31,308 bases of DNA from assembly GCA_937862735.1 (NCBI GenBank), contig CALMDH010000191.1, positions 1 through 31,308 of the forward strand, read 5' to 3'. This stretch comes from M0108 sp937862735. GTDB taxonomy: Bacteria; Pseudomonadota; Gammaproteobacteria; Chromatiales; Chromatiaceae. Position 1 is the stretch's first letter. Every line of letters begins with the position of its first letter. Under the pieces are notes generated by a model. That model was not told the origin of the DNA. It worked only from the letters and a program-made list of their open reading frames with translations, and searched no databases. A program made the translations under genes and the position numbers. Positions 23,756-31,253 of the stretch are shown piece by piece.

Positions 23756-24496
23756 TCACAGGCAGCGCGTCGGGCCGGTCAGGCCTTGGCGCACCATGGC
23801 CCGGCGCAGGTAGGCGATCTGGGTCTGGAGGGACAGGCCCTTGGGGCAGACGTCATGGCAGCCGAGGAGGCTCATGCAGCCGAAGACCCCGGCGTCGTCG
23901 CCGATGACCCGGTAGTAGTCCGGCTCCGCGCGCCGGTCCCGGGGGTCGAGGCGGAAGCGGGCGATCTTGTTGAGGCCCACGGCGCCGACGAAGTCCTCGC
24001 GCATTTGGGCCGTGCCACAGGCGGCGATGCAGCAGCCGCATTCGATGCAACGATCCAGTTCGTAGATCTCATCCGCCAGGTCCGGGTCCATGGGCGCCTC
24101 GACGGCGTCCAGGTCCGGTTCTCCCTGGAGGTGAACCCAGGTCTCCAGGCGTTCGCTCATGGCCCGCATCCACTTGCCGGTGTTCACTGACAGGTCGCCA
24201 ATCAGCTCGAACACCGGCAGGGGCAGCAGGGTGATCTCGGGCGGCAGGCTGGCGGTCAGGGTGCGACAGGCCAGGCCCGGCAGGCCGTTGATGACCATGG
24301 CGCAACTGCCGCAGACCCCGGCCCGGCAGACGAAGTCGAAGGCCAGGCTGGGGTCCTGCTCCTCGCGGATGCGGTTGAGGGCGATGAAGAGGGTCATGCC
24401 CGGGGCCTCCTCCAGGGAGTAATCCTGGAGGCGGGGGACGCTGTCCGGGTTGCCTGGGGTGTGGCGGAAGATGTGGAAGGTCAGGGCGCGGCTCAT
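23756..24496 (-). CDS. frdB: Fumarate reductase iron-sulfur subunit (Wolinella type)
   Basis: This 246-residue protein carries three cluster motifs: CRAGVCGSC with a following GLAC for [2Fe-2S], CIECGCCIAACG for the [4Fe-4S] cluster, and GCMSLLGCHDVCPKG for the [3Fe-4S] cluster. VNTGKW, LDRCIECGCC, GDDAGVFGCMSL and LQTQIAYLR follow the epsilonproteobacterial FrdB pattern closely. It conducts electrons from the heme subunit to the FAD subunit at the cytoplasmic membrane face. ATG at 24496 is chosen; a GTG three codons earlier at 24505 is possible. It is the last gene of the C-A-B operon, with a 103-base gap after frdA. Confidence 0.93.
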   Translation of the reverse strand: MSRALTFHIFRHTPGNPDSVPRLQDYSLEEAPGMTLFIALNRIREEQDPSLAFDFVCRAGVCGSCAMVINGLPGLACRTLTASLPPEITLLPLPVFELIGDLSVNTGKWMRAMSERLETWVHLQGEPDLDAVEAPMDPDLADEIYELDRCIECGCCIAACGTAQMREDFVGAVGLNKIARFRLDPRDRRAEPDYYRVIGDDAGVFGCMSLLGCHDVCPKGLSLQTQIAYLRRAMVRQGLTGPTRCL

Positions 24497-24599
24497 GAGA
24501 AACACTTGGGGCGAAGCGGGTGCGGCGGGGACGTCCGATGCGGATGGTTGATCAGGTGGTCGGGTGGTCAGGAAGACGCGGTGATGGGCCTCTAGAACC

Positions 24600-26672
24600 T
24601 CAGGACGGGGCCACCGGGTCTCTTGCTCCCTCCCCCCTGGCGGGGGAGGGTTGGGGAGAGGGGGGCTGAACGGTTACTGGCGCGGAACTGCGGGCGTTCG
24701 GGCCCTGATATCGGGCGGGGAGCAGGTGGTGGAAGGGCATGAGCCGCTCCTGAAGGGACTGGGCCTCATCGTCCTGGGCGATGGACGTCTCCCCCTCACC
24801 CCCCGCGCCGCGCAGGGCATCCACCTCCGCCTGGCGGTGGGCGGTGTCGGGATGGTCGCGAATGTCCCGGGCGCCGTAACCGCGGAAGCCCGGTGGCAGT
24901 TCCATGGCCTTGACGTCCAGGGGCTCATAGTCCAGGACCGGCAAGTCGCTGCCCTCGGGCCAGTGCAGCAGGGTGCGCTTGAGCCAGTCGCGGTCGTTGC
25001 GGCCCGGGTAATCCTCCCGATAGTGGGCGCCGCGGCTTTCGGTGCGAGCCAGGGCACCCAGGGCGGCGCCCAGGGCGACCTTAAGCATTCGCGGCAGGCG
25101 GTAGGCCAGGACCAGCTCGGGATTGGCGCCGGGGTGGGGGTTGCGCACCCCCAGCCGCTGGGTGCGGACCAGCAGCTCCCGCAGTTCCGTCACCGCCGCC
25201 TCCAGGTCCGGCCCCTTGCGGAACAGGCCGACCCGGTCGGTCATCACCCGCTCCATGGCCTGGCGGATGGCAATGGCATCCTCCTGACCCGGTCCTGCCA
25301 GCAGGTGGTCCAGGTGGGCCTGTTCGCGGCGCAGGAAGTCCTGGGCCAGCCCGGTGGAGATCTGGATCTGCCCGGCGGGGGAGGCGCAGAAGTCGGCGAC
25401 GTACTCGCCCACCAGCATCCCCGCCACCACCGTCTCCGCCACCGAGTTGCCCCCCAGACGGTTGAAACCGTGCAGGTCCCAGCAGGCAACCTCCCCGCAG
25501 GCGAACAGGCCCCGAAGCCAGGGGCTCTGGCCCCGATGGTCGGTGCGGATGCCACCCATGGAATAATGCTGGGTGGGGCGGACCGGGATGAAATCCACCG
25601 CCGGGTCGATGCCCAGGAAGTACTGGCAAATCTCCTTGACCTCGCGCAGGTTCTTCTCGATGTGGGCGCGGCCGAGGACGCTGATGTCCAGCCACAGGTG
25701 GTCGCCGAAGGGCCCCTTGACCCCCTTGCCCTTGCGCATGTGCTCGGCCATGCGCCGGGAGACCACGTCCCGGGAGGCCAGTTCCTTCTTCTCCGGCTCG
25801 TAATCGGGCATGAAGCGATGGCCGTCGACGTCCCGCAGCAGGCCGCCGTCGCCGCGGCAGCCCTCGGTGACCAGGATGCCGGCGGGGACGATGGCGGTGG
25901 GGTGAAACTGCACCGCCTCCAGGTTGGCCAGCCGCGCCACCCCGGTCTCCAGGGCGATGGCCTGGCCGATGCCCTCGTTGATGATGGCGTTGGTGGAGAC
26001 CCCCCAGATGCGGCCGAAGCCGCCGGTAGCCATGACCGTCGCCCGCGCCAGATAGGCGCGCAACTCCCCGGTCACCAGGTCGCGCACCACCGCCCCCTGG
26101 CAGCGGTCGCCGTCGTGGATCAGGGCCAGGGCCTCCTGGCGCTCGTGGACCGGGATGGCGGCGGCGATGGCCTGGTCGCTCACGGCGAAGAGCATGGCGT
26201 GGCCGGTGCCGTCAGAGGTGTAGCAGGTGCGCCACTTCTTGGTGCCGCCGAAGTCCCGGGCGGCGATGAGGCCATGGGCCCGGGACGGGACCTGGAAGCT
26301 CACCGCCTCACCGTTGATGAAGGCCTGGCGCTCACCCTGGCGCTCCCGGCTCCAGGGCACCCCCCAGGCCGCCAGTTCCCGCACTGCCTTGGGGGCCATG
26401 TGGGTGAAGAGGCGCGCCACCACCTGGTCGCAGCCCCAGTCGCTGCCGCGCACCGTGTCCTGGAAGTGGACCTCCTCGTTGTCGCCAAGACTCTTGACGC
26501 CATTGGCCAGGCTGGCCTGCATGCCTCCCTGGGCCGCTACCGAGTGGGAACGCTTCGGCGGGACCAGGGACAGGATCAGGGTATCCAGACCCCGGCGCTT
26601 GACCCCCACCGCGGTGCGCAGGCCGGCGAGGCCGCCGCCGATGACCAGGACGTCGGTGTAGAGGATTTTCAT
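24600..26672 (-). CDS. frdA: Fumarate reductase flavoprotein subunit (Wolinella type)
   Basis: This is a 690-residue flavoprotein. The FAD-binding fold is seen in VLVIGGGLAGLRTA near the N-terminus. RSHSVAAQGGMQASLAN places His43 at the covalent FAD position, the same number as in the Wolinella enzyme. Active-site sequences include EAVQFHPTAIVPAGILVTEGCRGDGG, RPTQHYSMGGI and the FNRLGGNS segment. It reduces fumarate (or oxidises succinate) on the cytoplasmic side. ATG at 26672 overlaps the frdC stop by four bases; the frame continues upstream only as shadow. The family end corresponds to about residue 663 (LMPFHHLLPARYQGPNAR). The last 25-30 residues are read through a dispersed GC-rich repeat and are an added tail. 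Confidence 0.94.
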   Translation of the reverse strand: MKILYTDVLVIGGGLAGLRTAVGVKRRGLDTLILSLVPPKRSHSVAAQGGMQASLANGVKSLGDNEEVHFQDTVRGSDWGCDQVVARLFTHMAPKAVRELAAWGVPWSRERQGERQAFINGEAVSFQVPSRAHGLIAARDFGGTKKWRTCYTSDGTGHAMLFAVSDQAIAAAIPVHERQEALALIHDGDRCQGAVVRDLVTGELRAYLARATVMATGGFGRIWGVSTNAIINEGIGQAIALETGVARLANLEAVQFHPTAIVPAGILVTEGCRGDGGLLRDVDGHRFMPDYEPEKKELASRDVVSRRMAEHMRKGKGVKGPFGDHLWLDISVLGRAHIEKNLREVKEICQYFLGIDPAVDFIPVRPTQHYSMGGIRTDHRGQSPWLRGLFACGEVACWDLHGFNRLGGNSVAETVVAGMLVGEYVADFCASPAGQIQISTGLAQDFLRREQAHLDHLLAGPGQEDAIAIRQAMERVMTDRVGLFRKGPDLEAAVTELRELLVRTQRLGVRNPHPGANPELVLAYRLPRMLKVALGAALGALARTESRGAHYREDYPGRNDRDWLKRTLLHWPEGSDLPVLDYEPLDVKAMELPPGFRGYGARDIRDHPDTAHRQAEVDALRGAGGEGETSIAQDDEAQSLQERLMPFHHLLPARYQGPNARSSAPVTVQPPSPQPSPARGEGARDPVAPS
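24624..24671 (-). repeat. Dispersed GC-rich intergenic repeat, copy 1 (inside frdA 3' end)
   Basis: This is a repeat of about 48 bases. Read on the minus strand it begins GTTCAGCCCCCCTCTCCCC and contains a CCTCCCCC/GGGGGGAGG inverted repeat. A nearly identical copy lies in opposite orientation at 28553-28600. In this orientation it is translated as part of the FrdA tail (PSPQPSPARGEG). Such short repeats encoding SPLSP/RGEG peptides are frequent in proteobacterial genomes. Confidence 0.85.
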
Positions 26673-27625
26673 GGCCGGGCCTCCGCCGCTGGGTGGGTGG
26701 TGCTGGCCGGGCCAGGATTGGATTGGGCGGCCGGACGCGCTGCGCCGCTGGCGGTGGGAGCGGGTTGGGGTGGTGCCTCCACCAGGCCGGTGGGCGTGGG
26801 CTGGGCCGGTGCCTCCACGGCACCGGTGGGAGCGGGCTGGGGTGGTGCCTCCACGGCGCCGGTGGGTGTGGGCTGGGCCGGTGCCGCCGCCGCGCCGGTC
26901 AGTGCCCAGGCCGGGGTGTAGCGCTCTCCCACCCGATCGGCGTGCTGAAGGCCAATCCAGATATAGGCCCCCAGCGCCAGGAGGCCGACGCCAATGAAGA
27001 GGCCGGTCAAAAGCCACTTGCCGCGCTTCATGCGCCGGCGGGACCGGGCCGGGTCCTTGCCCATGAACCAGCCCCACTTGAGGGCCAGGCGATAGAGGCC
27101 GACGCCGCCGTGCAACTCCACGGCGAAGAGTAGCAGCAGGTAGAGGGGCCAGAAATGGCCGCTCCAGACCCGGTCGGCGGAGGCATAGGGGCCGATCAGC
27201 TCCGGGTGCGCCATCATCTGATAGAGATGAGCTGGCGCGAGGAAGAAGAGGGCGAAGCCGGTGATCACCTGCAACAGCCACAGCCGGGTGTCGCTGTGGG
27301 GGAAGCGGTGGGCATGGCGCCAGAAGGTTCGGTACTGATGCCAGTCGGCGGGAAACTTGCGCAGGGCCAGGACAGCGTGCAGCACCACCAGCGCCAGGAT
27401 GGCCGCGACGATCAGGGACACCAGGAGCGGCAAGGGCCGGCCCAGGATGAAATAGCCCTCGAAAAAGCGGGCAACCGTCCAGAAGGCGTCCTTGCCCAGC
27501 AGGATGCTGGAGACGAAGAGCATGTGCAGCCACATGAACAGGGCCAGAATCAGGCCGGATGCGCTCTGGATGGCGTCGAGGCGGGCGGGGCAAAAGGAGA
27601 GCGACAGGGGAACGGCGGATTTCAT
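26669..27625 (-). CDS. frdC: Fumarate reductase diheme cytochrome b subunit (Wolinella type)
   Basis: This is a 318-residue membrane anchor with five hydrophobic helices. His34, His83, His133 and His172 lie exactly ten residues before the four heme-ligand histidines of the Wolinella succinogenes protein (44, 93, 143, 182). Glu56 and Glu170 match its Glu66 and Glu180, implicated in quinol chemistry and proton transfer. It should oxidise menaquinol and pass electrons to FrdB. After residue about 245 an Ala/Pro/Gln/Thr-rich tail of some 70 residues, built from 12-residue repeats, is added. ATG at 27625 is chosen; a start at 27691 would overlap the FNR-like box. It is the first gene of frdCAB. 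Confidence 0.93.
   Translation of the reverse strand: MKSAVPLSLSFCPARLDAIQSASGLILALFMWLHMLFVSSILLGKDAFWTVARFFEGYFILGRPLPLLVSLIVAAILALVVLHAVLALRKFPADWHQYRTFWRHAHRFPHSDTRLWLLQVITGFALFFLAPAHLYQMMAHPELIGPYASADRVWSGHFWPLYLLLLFAVELHGGVGLYRLALKWGWFMGKDPARSRRRMKRGKWLLTGLFIGVGLLALGAYIWIGLQHADRVGERYTPAWALTGAAAAPAQPTPTGAVEAPPQPAPTGAVEAPAQPTPTGLVEAPPQPAPTASGAARPAAQSNPGPASTTHPAAEARP
26753..26896 (-). repeat. Four 36-bp tandem repeats in frdC
   Basis: Four consecutive units (26753-26788, 26789-26824, 26825-26860, 26861-26896) each encode a 12-residue block of the type GAVEAPPQPAPT. PPQPAPT and PAQPTPT versions alternate, pointing to amplification of a 72-base double unit. They form most of the tail after the last membrane helix. 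Confidence 0.9.
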
Positions 27626-27658
27626 CGGGCGCGGCAACTTTAGTGTCCTAGAACATGC

Positions 27659-27704
27659 TGAAATTCTTATATTTAAGGGCCGCGTTGACATTGATTTCCG
27701 TCAA
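27659..27704 (-). promoter_or_regulatory. FNR-like site and promoter of frdCAB
   Basis: TTGATTTCCGTCAA at 27691-27704 matches the FNR/ANR consensus TTGAT-N4-ATCAA with one mismatch. On the minus strand TATAAG (27671-27666) can serve as a -10 element. The start site would then be near 27657-27659 and the FNR box centred about 39-41 bases upstream, the class II activation position. Start codon of frdC is at 27625. Anaerobic induction of fumarate reductase by FNR-type regulators is established in other bacteria. Confidence 0.6.
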
Positions 27705-27753
27705 TGGAATCGCGTGGTCGAAAATTTCAGATTTCATCGGTGGCGCTGGCGGG

Positions 27754-27961
27754 TTATGCCGCGCCCTGATCCCTCCGATCATGCGGGCTTGTCGGTTCCC
27801 GCCGGACCACCCCGTGGAGAAAAATGAGTGCCGCGCCGATCAAGATGAATCCCGCGGCAAATGCCGAGCGGTAAACCGCATGCAATGCCTGCAATTGATC
27901 GGCACCGACGCTGGATTCATCCAGCAGTGTTTCGCTGAAATTTCCAGTTCCCGCGAAGTAT
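27754..27961 (-). pseudogene. 3' remnant of a membrane transporter, possibly MFS
   Basis: In the region between frdC and the YcgN-like gene, the minus strand carries an open frame without a clear start, ending TAA at 27754-27756. It reads ESSVGADQLQALHAVYRSAF, then a hydrophobic helix AAGFILIGAALIFLHGVV, then a basic polar tail RREPTSPHDRRDQGAA. This resembles the last helix and tail of a drug-efflux (DHA2/EmrB-like) MFS protein. The rest of the gene is missing upstream, where ycgN-like sequence begins. The family assignment is tentative. Confidence 0.35.
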
Positions 27962-28005
27962 AGGCAGGGGCAGAGGGGGAGCCAGCTCTCCGTACCGGAC
28001 GTGGC

Positions 28006-28494
28006 CTACTCGATCCAGTCGATGAGGTGATGAGTCAAGGGTCCGGCCTGATCCGGGGGAATCACCCGCCCGGCGACGGAATGACCGGCGCGGTGGACGG
28101 AGTCGGGGTCGCCGCTGAGCAGGGGATGCCAGTCGGGCAAGGGTTCGCCCTGACGCAGCAGGCGGTAGGCGCAGGTGGCGGGGAGCCAGCGCGGGTAGGC
28201 GATGGTCGCCGGAGTGAGCTCGATGCAATCATGCACCAGGCGGGAGCGATGGGCGTAGTTACGACAGGTCCCGGTGTCCGGGTCGAGGAGCTTGCAGGCC
28301 ACGTTGGTGTAGAAGATCCGACCCGTCTCCTCCTCCTCCAGTTTTTCCAGACAGCACTTGCCGCAACGGTCGCACAGGGCCTCCCACTGTTCAGGGCTCA
28401 TGTCGTTCAGCGGGGTGGTTTCCCAGAAGCGGGGGGAGGAAGGGACAAGACTCACGGCTAACGGAGAAATCTCGCTGGTGTTGCGGGTAGACAA
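28006..28494 (-). CDS. YcgN-like (UPF0260) Cys-cluster protein
   Basis: This 162-residue protein follows the YcgN/UPF0260 pattern: FWETTPLNDMSPEQWEALC, CDRCGKCCLEKLEEEETG, TNVACKLLDPDTGTCRNY, HDCIELTP, WLPATCAYRLL, and WHPLLSGDPDSVHRAG. The conserved cysteines probably bind an iron-sulfur cluster or zinc (YkgJ-type cysteine cluster). The exact function of the family is not known. Length fits the family (about 150). The Met start has about 20 extra residues before FWE, so a later start is possible. Confidence 0.85.
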   Translation of the reverse strand: MSTRNTSEISPLAVSLVPSSPRFWETTPLNDMSPEQWEALCDRCGKCCLEKLEEEETGRIFYTNVACKLLDPDTGTCRNYAHRSRLVHDCIELTPATIAYPRWLPATCAYRLLRQGEPLPDWHPLLSGDPDSVHRAGHSVAGRVIPPDQAGPLTHHLIDWIE

Positions 28495-28552
28495 AGTATA
28501 CCCGACGCCCTGGGGTTGTCCGCCTCATCCAGGAGGAGACTCACCGTACCCG

Positions 28553-28600
28553 TTCAGCCCCCCTCTCCCCAACCCTCCCCCACCAGGGGGGAGGGAGTAG
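28553..28600 (+). repeat. Dispersed GC-rich intergenic repeat, copy 2
   Basis: It is nearly identical (about two or three differences in 48 bases) to the copy at 24624-24671 and in opposite orientation. It lies about 60 bases upstream of the YcgN-like gene on the opposite strand and contains the same CCTCCCCC/GGGGGGAGG inverted repeat. Confidence 0.85.
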
Positions 28601-28739
28601 GAAAGTCAGCCCCTTGTGCCACCAAAACCCTCATCGTGCGCGAGGGGTATGAACAATTACGACTCACCAAGCCTTGTTTTGTCCTGTCTCAATCCTGTCT
28701 TACCTAAATCCTGCAAGCACAGGACGTCGAAAACAAGAA

Positions 28740-28795
28740 AGGGTATACTCCTCAGTGAGTTAAACGCTGAAAGCATCAGCCTGAGGAGTCACCCT
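28740..28795 (+). promoter_or_regulatory. Leader hairpin sequestering the transposase ribosome binding site
   Basis: AGGGT-AT-ACTCCTCAG (28740-28755) pairs with CTGAGGAGT-C-ACCCT (28781-28795), and an inner stem GCTGA/TCAGC (28766-28770, 28776-28780) stacks inside. The 3' arm contains GAGGAG, the only Shine-Dalgarno sequence near the ATG at 28800. In read-through transcripts the site would be hidden, as known for several insertion sequences. Confidence 0.7.
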
Positions 28796-28799
28796 TTCC

Positions 28800-29157
28800 A
28801 TGAGCAAAAATAGCACAAACGGCGGCCAGACGGCGCGTGGCGCCGCGCCCAAGATCCACTATGGCGAGGCGGGTCCGGCGCACACCAGTCAGGGGGGTCT
28901 GGCCCCGGTGATTCAGTTTCTGGACCACCTGGGTTTCGCCACCCTGTTTCGGCAGCAGGTGGGTCATGCGCGGAGCGCGAATGCCGTCTATGGTTTGGTC
29001 GATGCCGCCTATCTGGTCATGATCGGCCTGATCGGCGGTGCCCGCAGCCTCAGCCAGTGCGTGGCGGTGTGGAGCGATCAGGTGCTGCGACGCTTGGCGG
29101 GCTGGCACCGGGTACCGGATGAAACCACCCTCGGGCGGCTGTTCAAGGAAGTCCGCG
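28800..29157 (+). CDS. IS1380-family transposase, first exon
   Basis: The first 119 codons encode the N-terminal part of an IS1380-type DDE transposase: LAPVIQFLDHLGFATLFRQQV, AYLVMIGLIGGARSLSQCV, LAGWHRVPDETTLGRLFKEVR. The first catalytic Asp is expected in the VPDETTLGR segment. The frame is interrupted after LFKEVR by a sequence starting GTGCG, the 5' end of a group II intron. Reading on without splicing gives about 19 unrelated residues and a stop at 29216. Joining to 31254 restores the frame. Confidence 0.82.
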
Positions 29158-29863
29158 GTGCGCCAAGCCAAGCGAAGCTTGGCGCTTCTTGCCGGGTGAA
29201 AGTCCCGGTTGGGTAAGGGCTAGCCACCCACCCATATCGAGTGTTGCACCTCGCACGGAGAGCGACGCCTGGGTAGGGACACTGGAGCGAACGTGAACAA
29301 CCGAGGTGAAGCGTACACAGAGAATCCCGTAGGCCAGAGGGGTGGCCGCACCACCCTGAAGCGATTTCAGCCTCGTTAATTGTAAATACAGACGGCGACA
29401 GGGTCGCAGACCTGGAAGCCAGCACAGAGGAATCGATAGAGCGGACGATGGGCAAAATCATGTGGCACTGCCGGGAAACCAGGCAGACAACAGAGAAAAC
29501 AAACCTTGCCCTAAGGTCTGGTCACGGCGAGATTCCCGAGGGTCTGTCGGGGTGTGAGCGCCTGGCATGCGGGAAGAGAAGCGCTGAGAACTTGGGAGGC
29601 CCCATCGGCTCCCGGCGGCGAAGGTAAGGCATGCGGTTCGTGAGACACAGCAGGGGAAACCCGGACACGGTGTTAGACCGAAGCCTACAGCCCGCCGACC
29701 GGGGAAGCGTCACCGACCGAGAAGGGAGGGGCGCTGGTAGTGGATGGGGAGTCAGACCGGCTCATAGTACTGGACGCCCGGGGGAGCCGTGGTTGGCGGG
29801 AAGGGGTCGGCGAAGTTACGTAGCCAACAAAGGCAACTTCATCCAGACCTGTCGAGCTGAACC

Positions 29864-31138
29864 ATGAAGCAAACCTCCCTGTTGGGAATAGCGAAGAAAG
29901 CGGCATCGGACAAGGCCCATCGATTCCAGAACCTCATGCAACTGCTGACCGTGGGTTATCTACTGGCCTGCTGGAGGCTGATCAACAAGCGCGCGGCCTG
30001 CGGCGTAGACCGTCAGGACGCGCGGCACTATGAGGCCAACCTGCGAGAAAACGTCGAAGGACTGGTGGCGGCACTCAAAGGCGGATGGTATCGGGCCAAG
30101 CTGGTGCTCAGAAGATATATCCCCAAGCTCAATGGAAAAATGAGGCCCTTGGGGATTCCCGCCATCGCGGATAAGGTGCTGCAGATGGGCGTGACCAAGA
30201 TCCTGGAGGAGATCTACGAGCAGGACTTTCGCGGCTGCAGTTATGGCTACCGACCCCACGTCGGTGCCCTGGACGCCGTGCGAGACCTGAGCGCGGCGTT
30301 GCGGAGTGGGCGATATCACTTTCTGGTCGAGGCGGACATCCGCAGCTTTTTCGACCGGATCGACCACGACCGGCTGGTCACGCTGTTACGGCAACGGATT
30401 GCCGACGAGCGGTTCCTGCGGCTGATCCAAAAATGGCTGAAAGCGGGCATATTGGAGCCGGATGGCACGGTGCAGCACCCGGAACAGGGGTCACCGCAAG
30501 GCGGGATCGTCTCACCGGTCCTCGCCAACGTCTATCTTCACTATGCCCTGGATGTATGGTTCGAGGATACGGTCAAGGCGCACTGCAAAGGCCAGGCGTT
30601 CCTCTGTCGGTATGCGGACGACTTCGTGTGCGCTTTCGAGTGTGCCACCGATGCCGAGCGCTTCTACCGCGTGCTGGGAGCACGCCTGGCGACGTTCGGC
30701 TTGGAAGTCGCACCCGAGAAGACGCAGCTGCTGCGGTTCTCACGCCAGGACGTAGCGAGAAACGGGACGTTCGAATTCCTGGGATTCGAGTTCCGCTGGG
30801 CGCATGGTCGCTGGGGGAAGCCGATGCTGAAGCGCCGGACCTCCCGGCGGAAGTACCGTGCCGCGCTGGCGAGTTTCCACACCTGGTGTCGTCAGCACGG
30901 TCAGCAGCGCACGGACCGGCTCTTCGCCGACCTCAACGCGAAGCTGAGCGGGCACTACCACTACTATGGTGTCCGTGGCAACTCCAAGAGCCTGAATGAC
31001 TTCTATTATCAGATTACCCGTATGCTGTTCCGCCAGTTGAACCGCCGCAGCCAGCGGCGCAGCTATAACTGGAAAGGCTTTACTGAGCTGATCAGGGTTT
31101 TCAAGCTCGAACGACCATACATCTGCCACAACTTCTGA
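29864..31138 (+). CDS. ltrA: Group II intron reverse transcriptase/maturase
   Basis: This 424-residue intron-encoded protein has the reverse-transcriptase blocks in order: LRRYIPKLNGKMRPLGIPAI, FRGCSYGYRPHVGALDAV, FLVEADIRSFFDRIDH, GSPQGGIVSPVLANVYLH, and CRYADDFVCAF with the catalytic YADD (about residues 247-250). EFLGFEF follows, then the maturase (domain X) region with LSGHYHYYGV and the terminal WKGFTELIRVFKLERPYICHNF. No C-terminal HNH endonuclease is present, so integration would depend on nicked or replicating DNA targets. It assists splicing and mobility of the surrounding intron. ATG at 29864 is the first in-frame start. Confidence 0.93.
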   Translation: MKQTSLLGIAKKAASDKAHRFQNLMQLLTVGYLLACWRLINKRAACGVDRQDARHYEANLRENVEGLVAALKGGWYRAKLVLRRYIPKLNGKMRPLGIPAIADKVLQMGVTKILEEIYEQDFRGCSYGYRPHVGALDAVRDLSAALRSGRYHFLVEADIRSFFDRIDHDRLVTLLRQRIADERFLRLIQKWLKAGILEPDGTVQHPEQGSPQGGIVSPVLANVYLHYALDVWFEDTVKAHCKGQAFLCRYADDFVCAFECATDAERFYRVLGARLATFGLEVAPEKTQLLRFSRQDVARNGTFEFLGFEFRWAHGRWGKPMLKRRTSRRKYRAALASFHTWCRQHGQQRTDRLFADLNAKLSGHYHYYGVRGNSKSLNDFYYQITRMLFRQLNRRSQRRSYNWKGFTELIRVFKLERPYICHNF

Positions 31139-31180
31139 GTAACCGTCGGAGTCGTCATGTGCGAAGCGAGTAACTTCGAA

Positions 31181-31213
31181 GAGCCCGGTGCGGTAGTTCC
31201 GCACGCCGGGATC
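31181..31213 (+). ncRNA. Group II intron domain V
   Basis: GAGCCCGG (31181-31188) pairs with CCGGGATC (31206-31213), including the catalytic AGC triad. The upper stem TGCGG/CCGCA (31189-31193 with 31199-31203) closes a TAGTT loop, and CG at 31204-31205 forms the canonical two-base bulge. This is the catalytic core of the ribozyme. Domain VI follows directly. Confidence 0.85.
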
Positions 31214-31253
31214 TGTACGGGGGCGGTCGGGCAACCGGCCGTCCTACCGTGAT

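Larger units (their letters stand above)
28495..28799. other. Intergenic region with dispersed repeat and IS left end
   Basis: About 300 bases without a gene between the divergent YcgN-like gene and the transposase. It holds the second copy of the dispersed GC-rich repeat (28553-28600), an AT-richer stretch 28640-28740 with the direct repeat CCTGTCT (two copies near 28683-28700), and the transposase leader hairpin (28740-28795). Confidence 0.6.
29158..31253 (+). mobile_element. Group II intron (about 2.1 kb) in the transposase gene
   Basis: The 5' end GTGCG fits the group II consensus. The leader GCCGGGTGAAAGTCCCGG is typical of bacterial group II domain I. A maturase ORF is at 29864-31138, domain V at 31181-31213 and domain VI at about 31216-31250, with an unpaired A at 31246. 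Ending at 31253 (GAT) places the branch A seven bases from the 3' end and restores the transposase frame as LFKEVR-E-RHVCELETL. Ending at 31256 is also in frame. GCGGAC at 29441-29446 is perfectly complementary to exon GTCCGC at 29151-29156 and is the likely EBS1/IBS1 pair. The intron looks complete and splice-competent. Confidence 0.85.

Noticed and set aside
24651..26921. Plus-strand ORF of 756 codons opposite frdA
   Set aside because: Antisense shadow of a well-conserved gene.
26673..27593. Upstream extension of the frdA frame
   Set aside because: Covers frdC in another frame; the FrdA family N-terminus starts exactly at ATG 26672.
29216..29863. Possible genes between transposase exon 1 and the maturase
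   Set aside because: This is structured group II intron RNA (domains I-IV); the ORFs present have no coding features.
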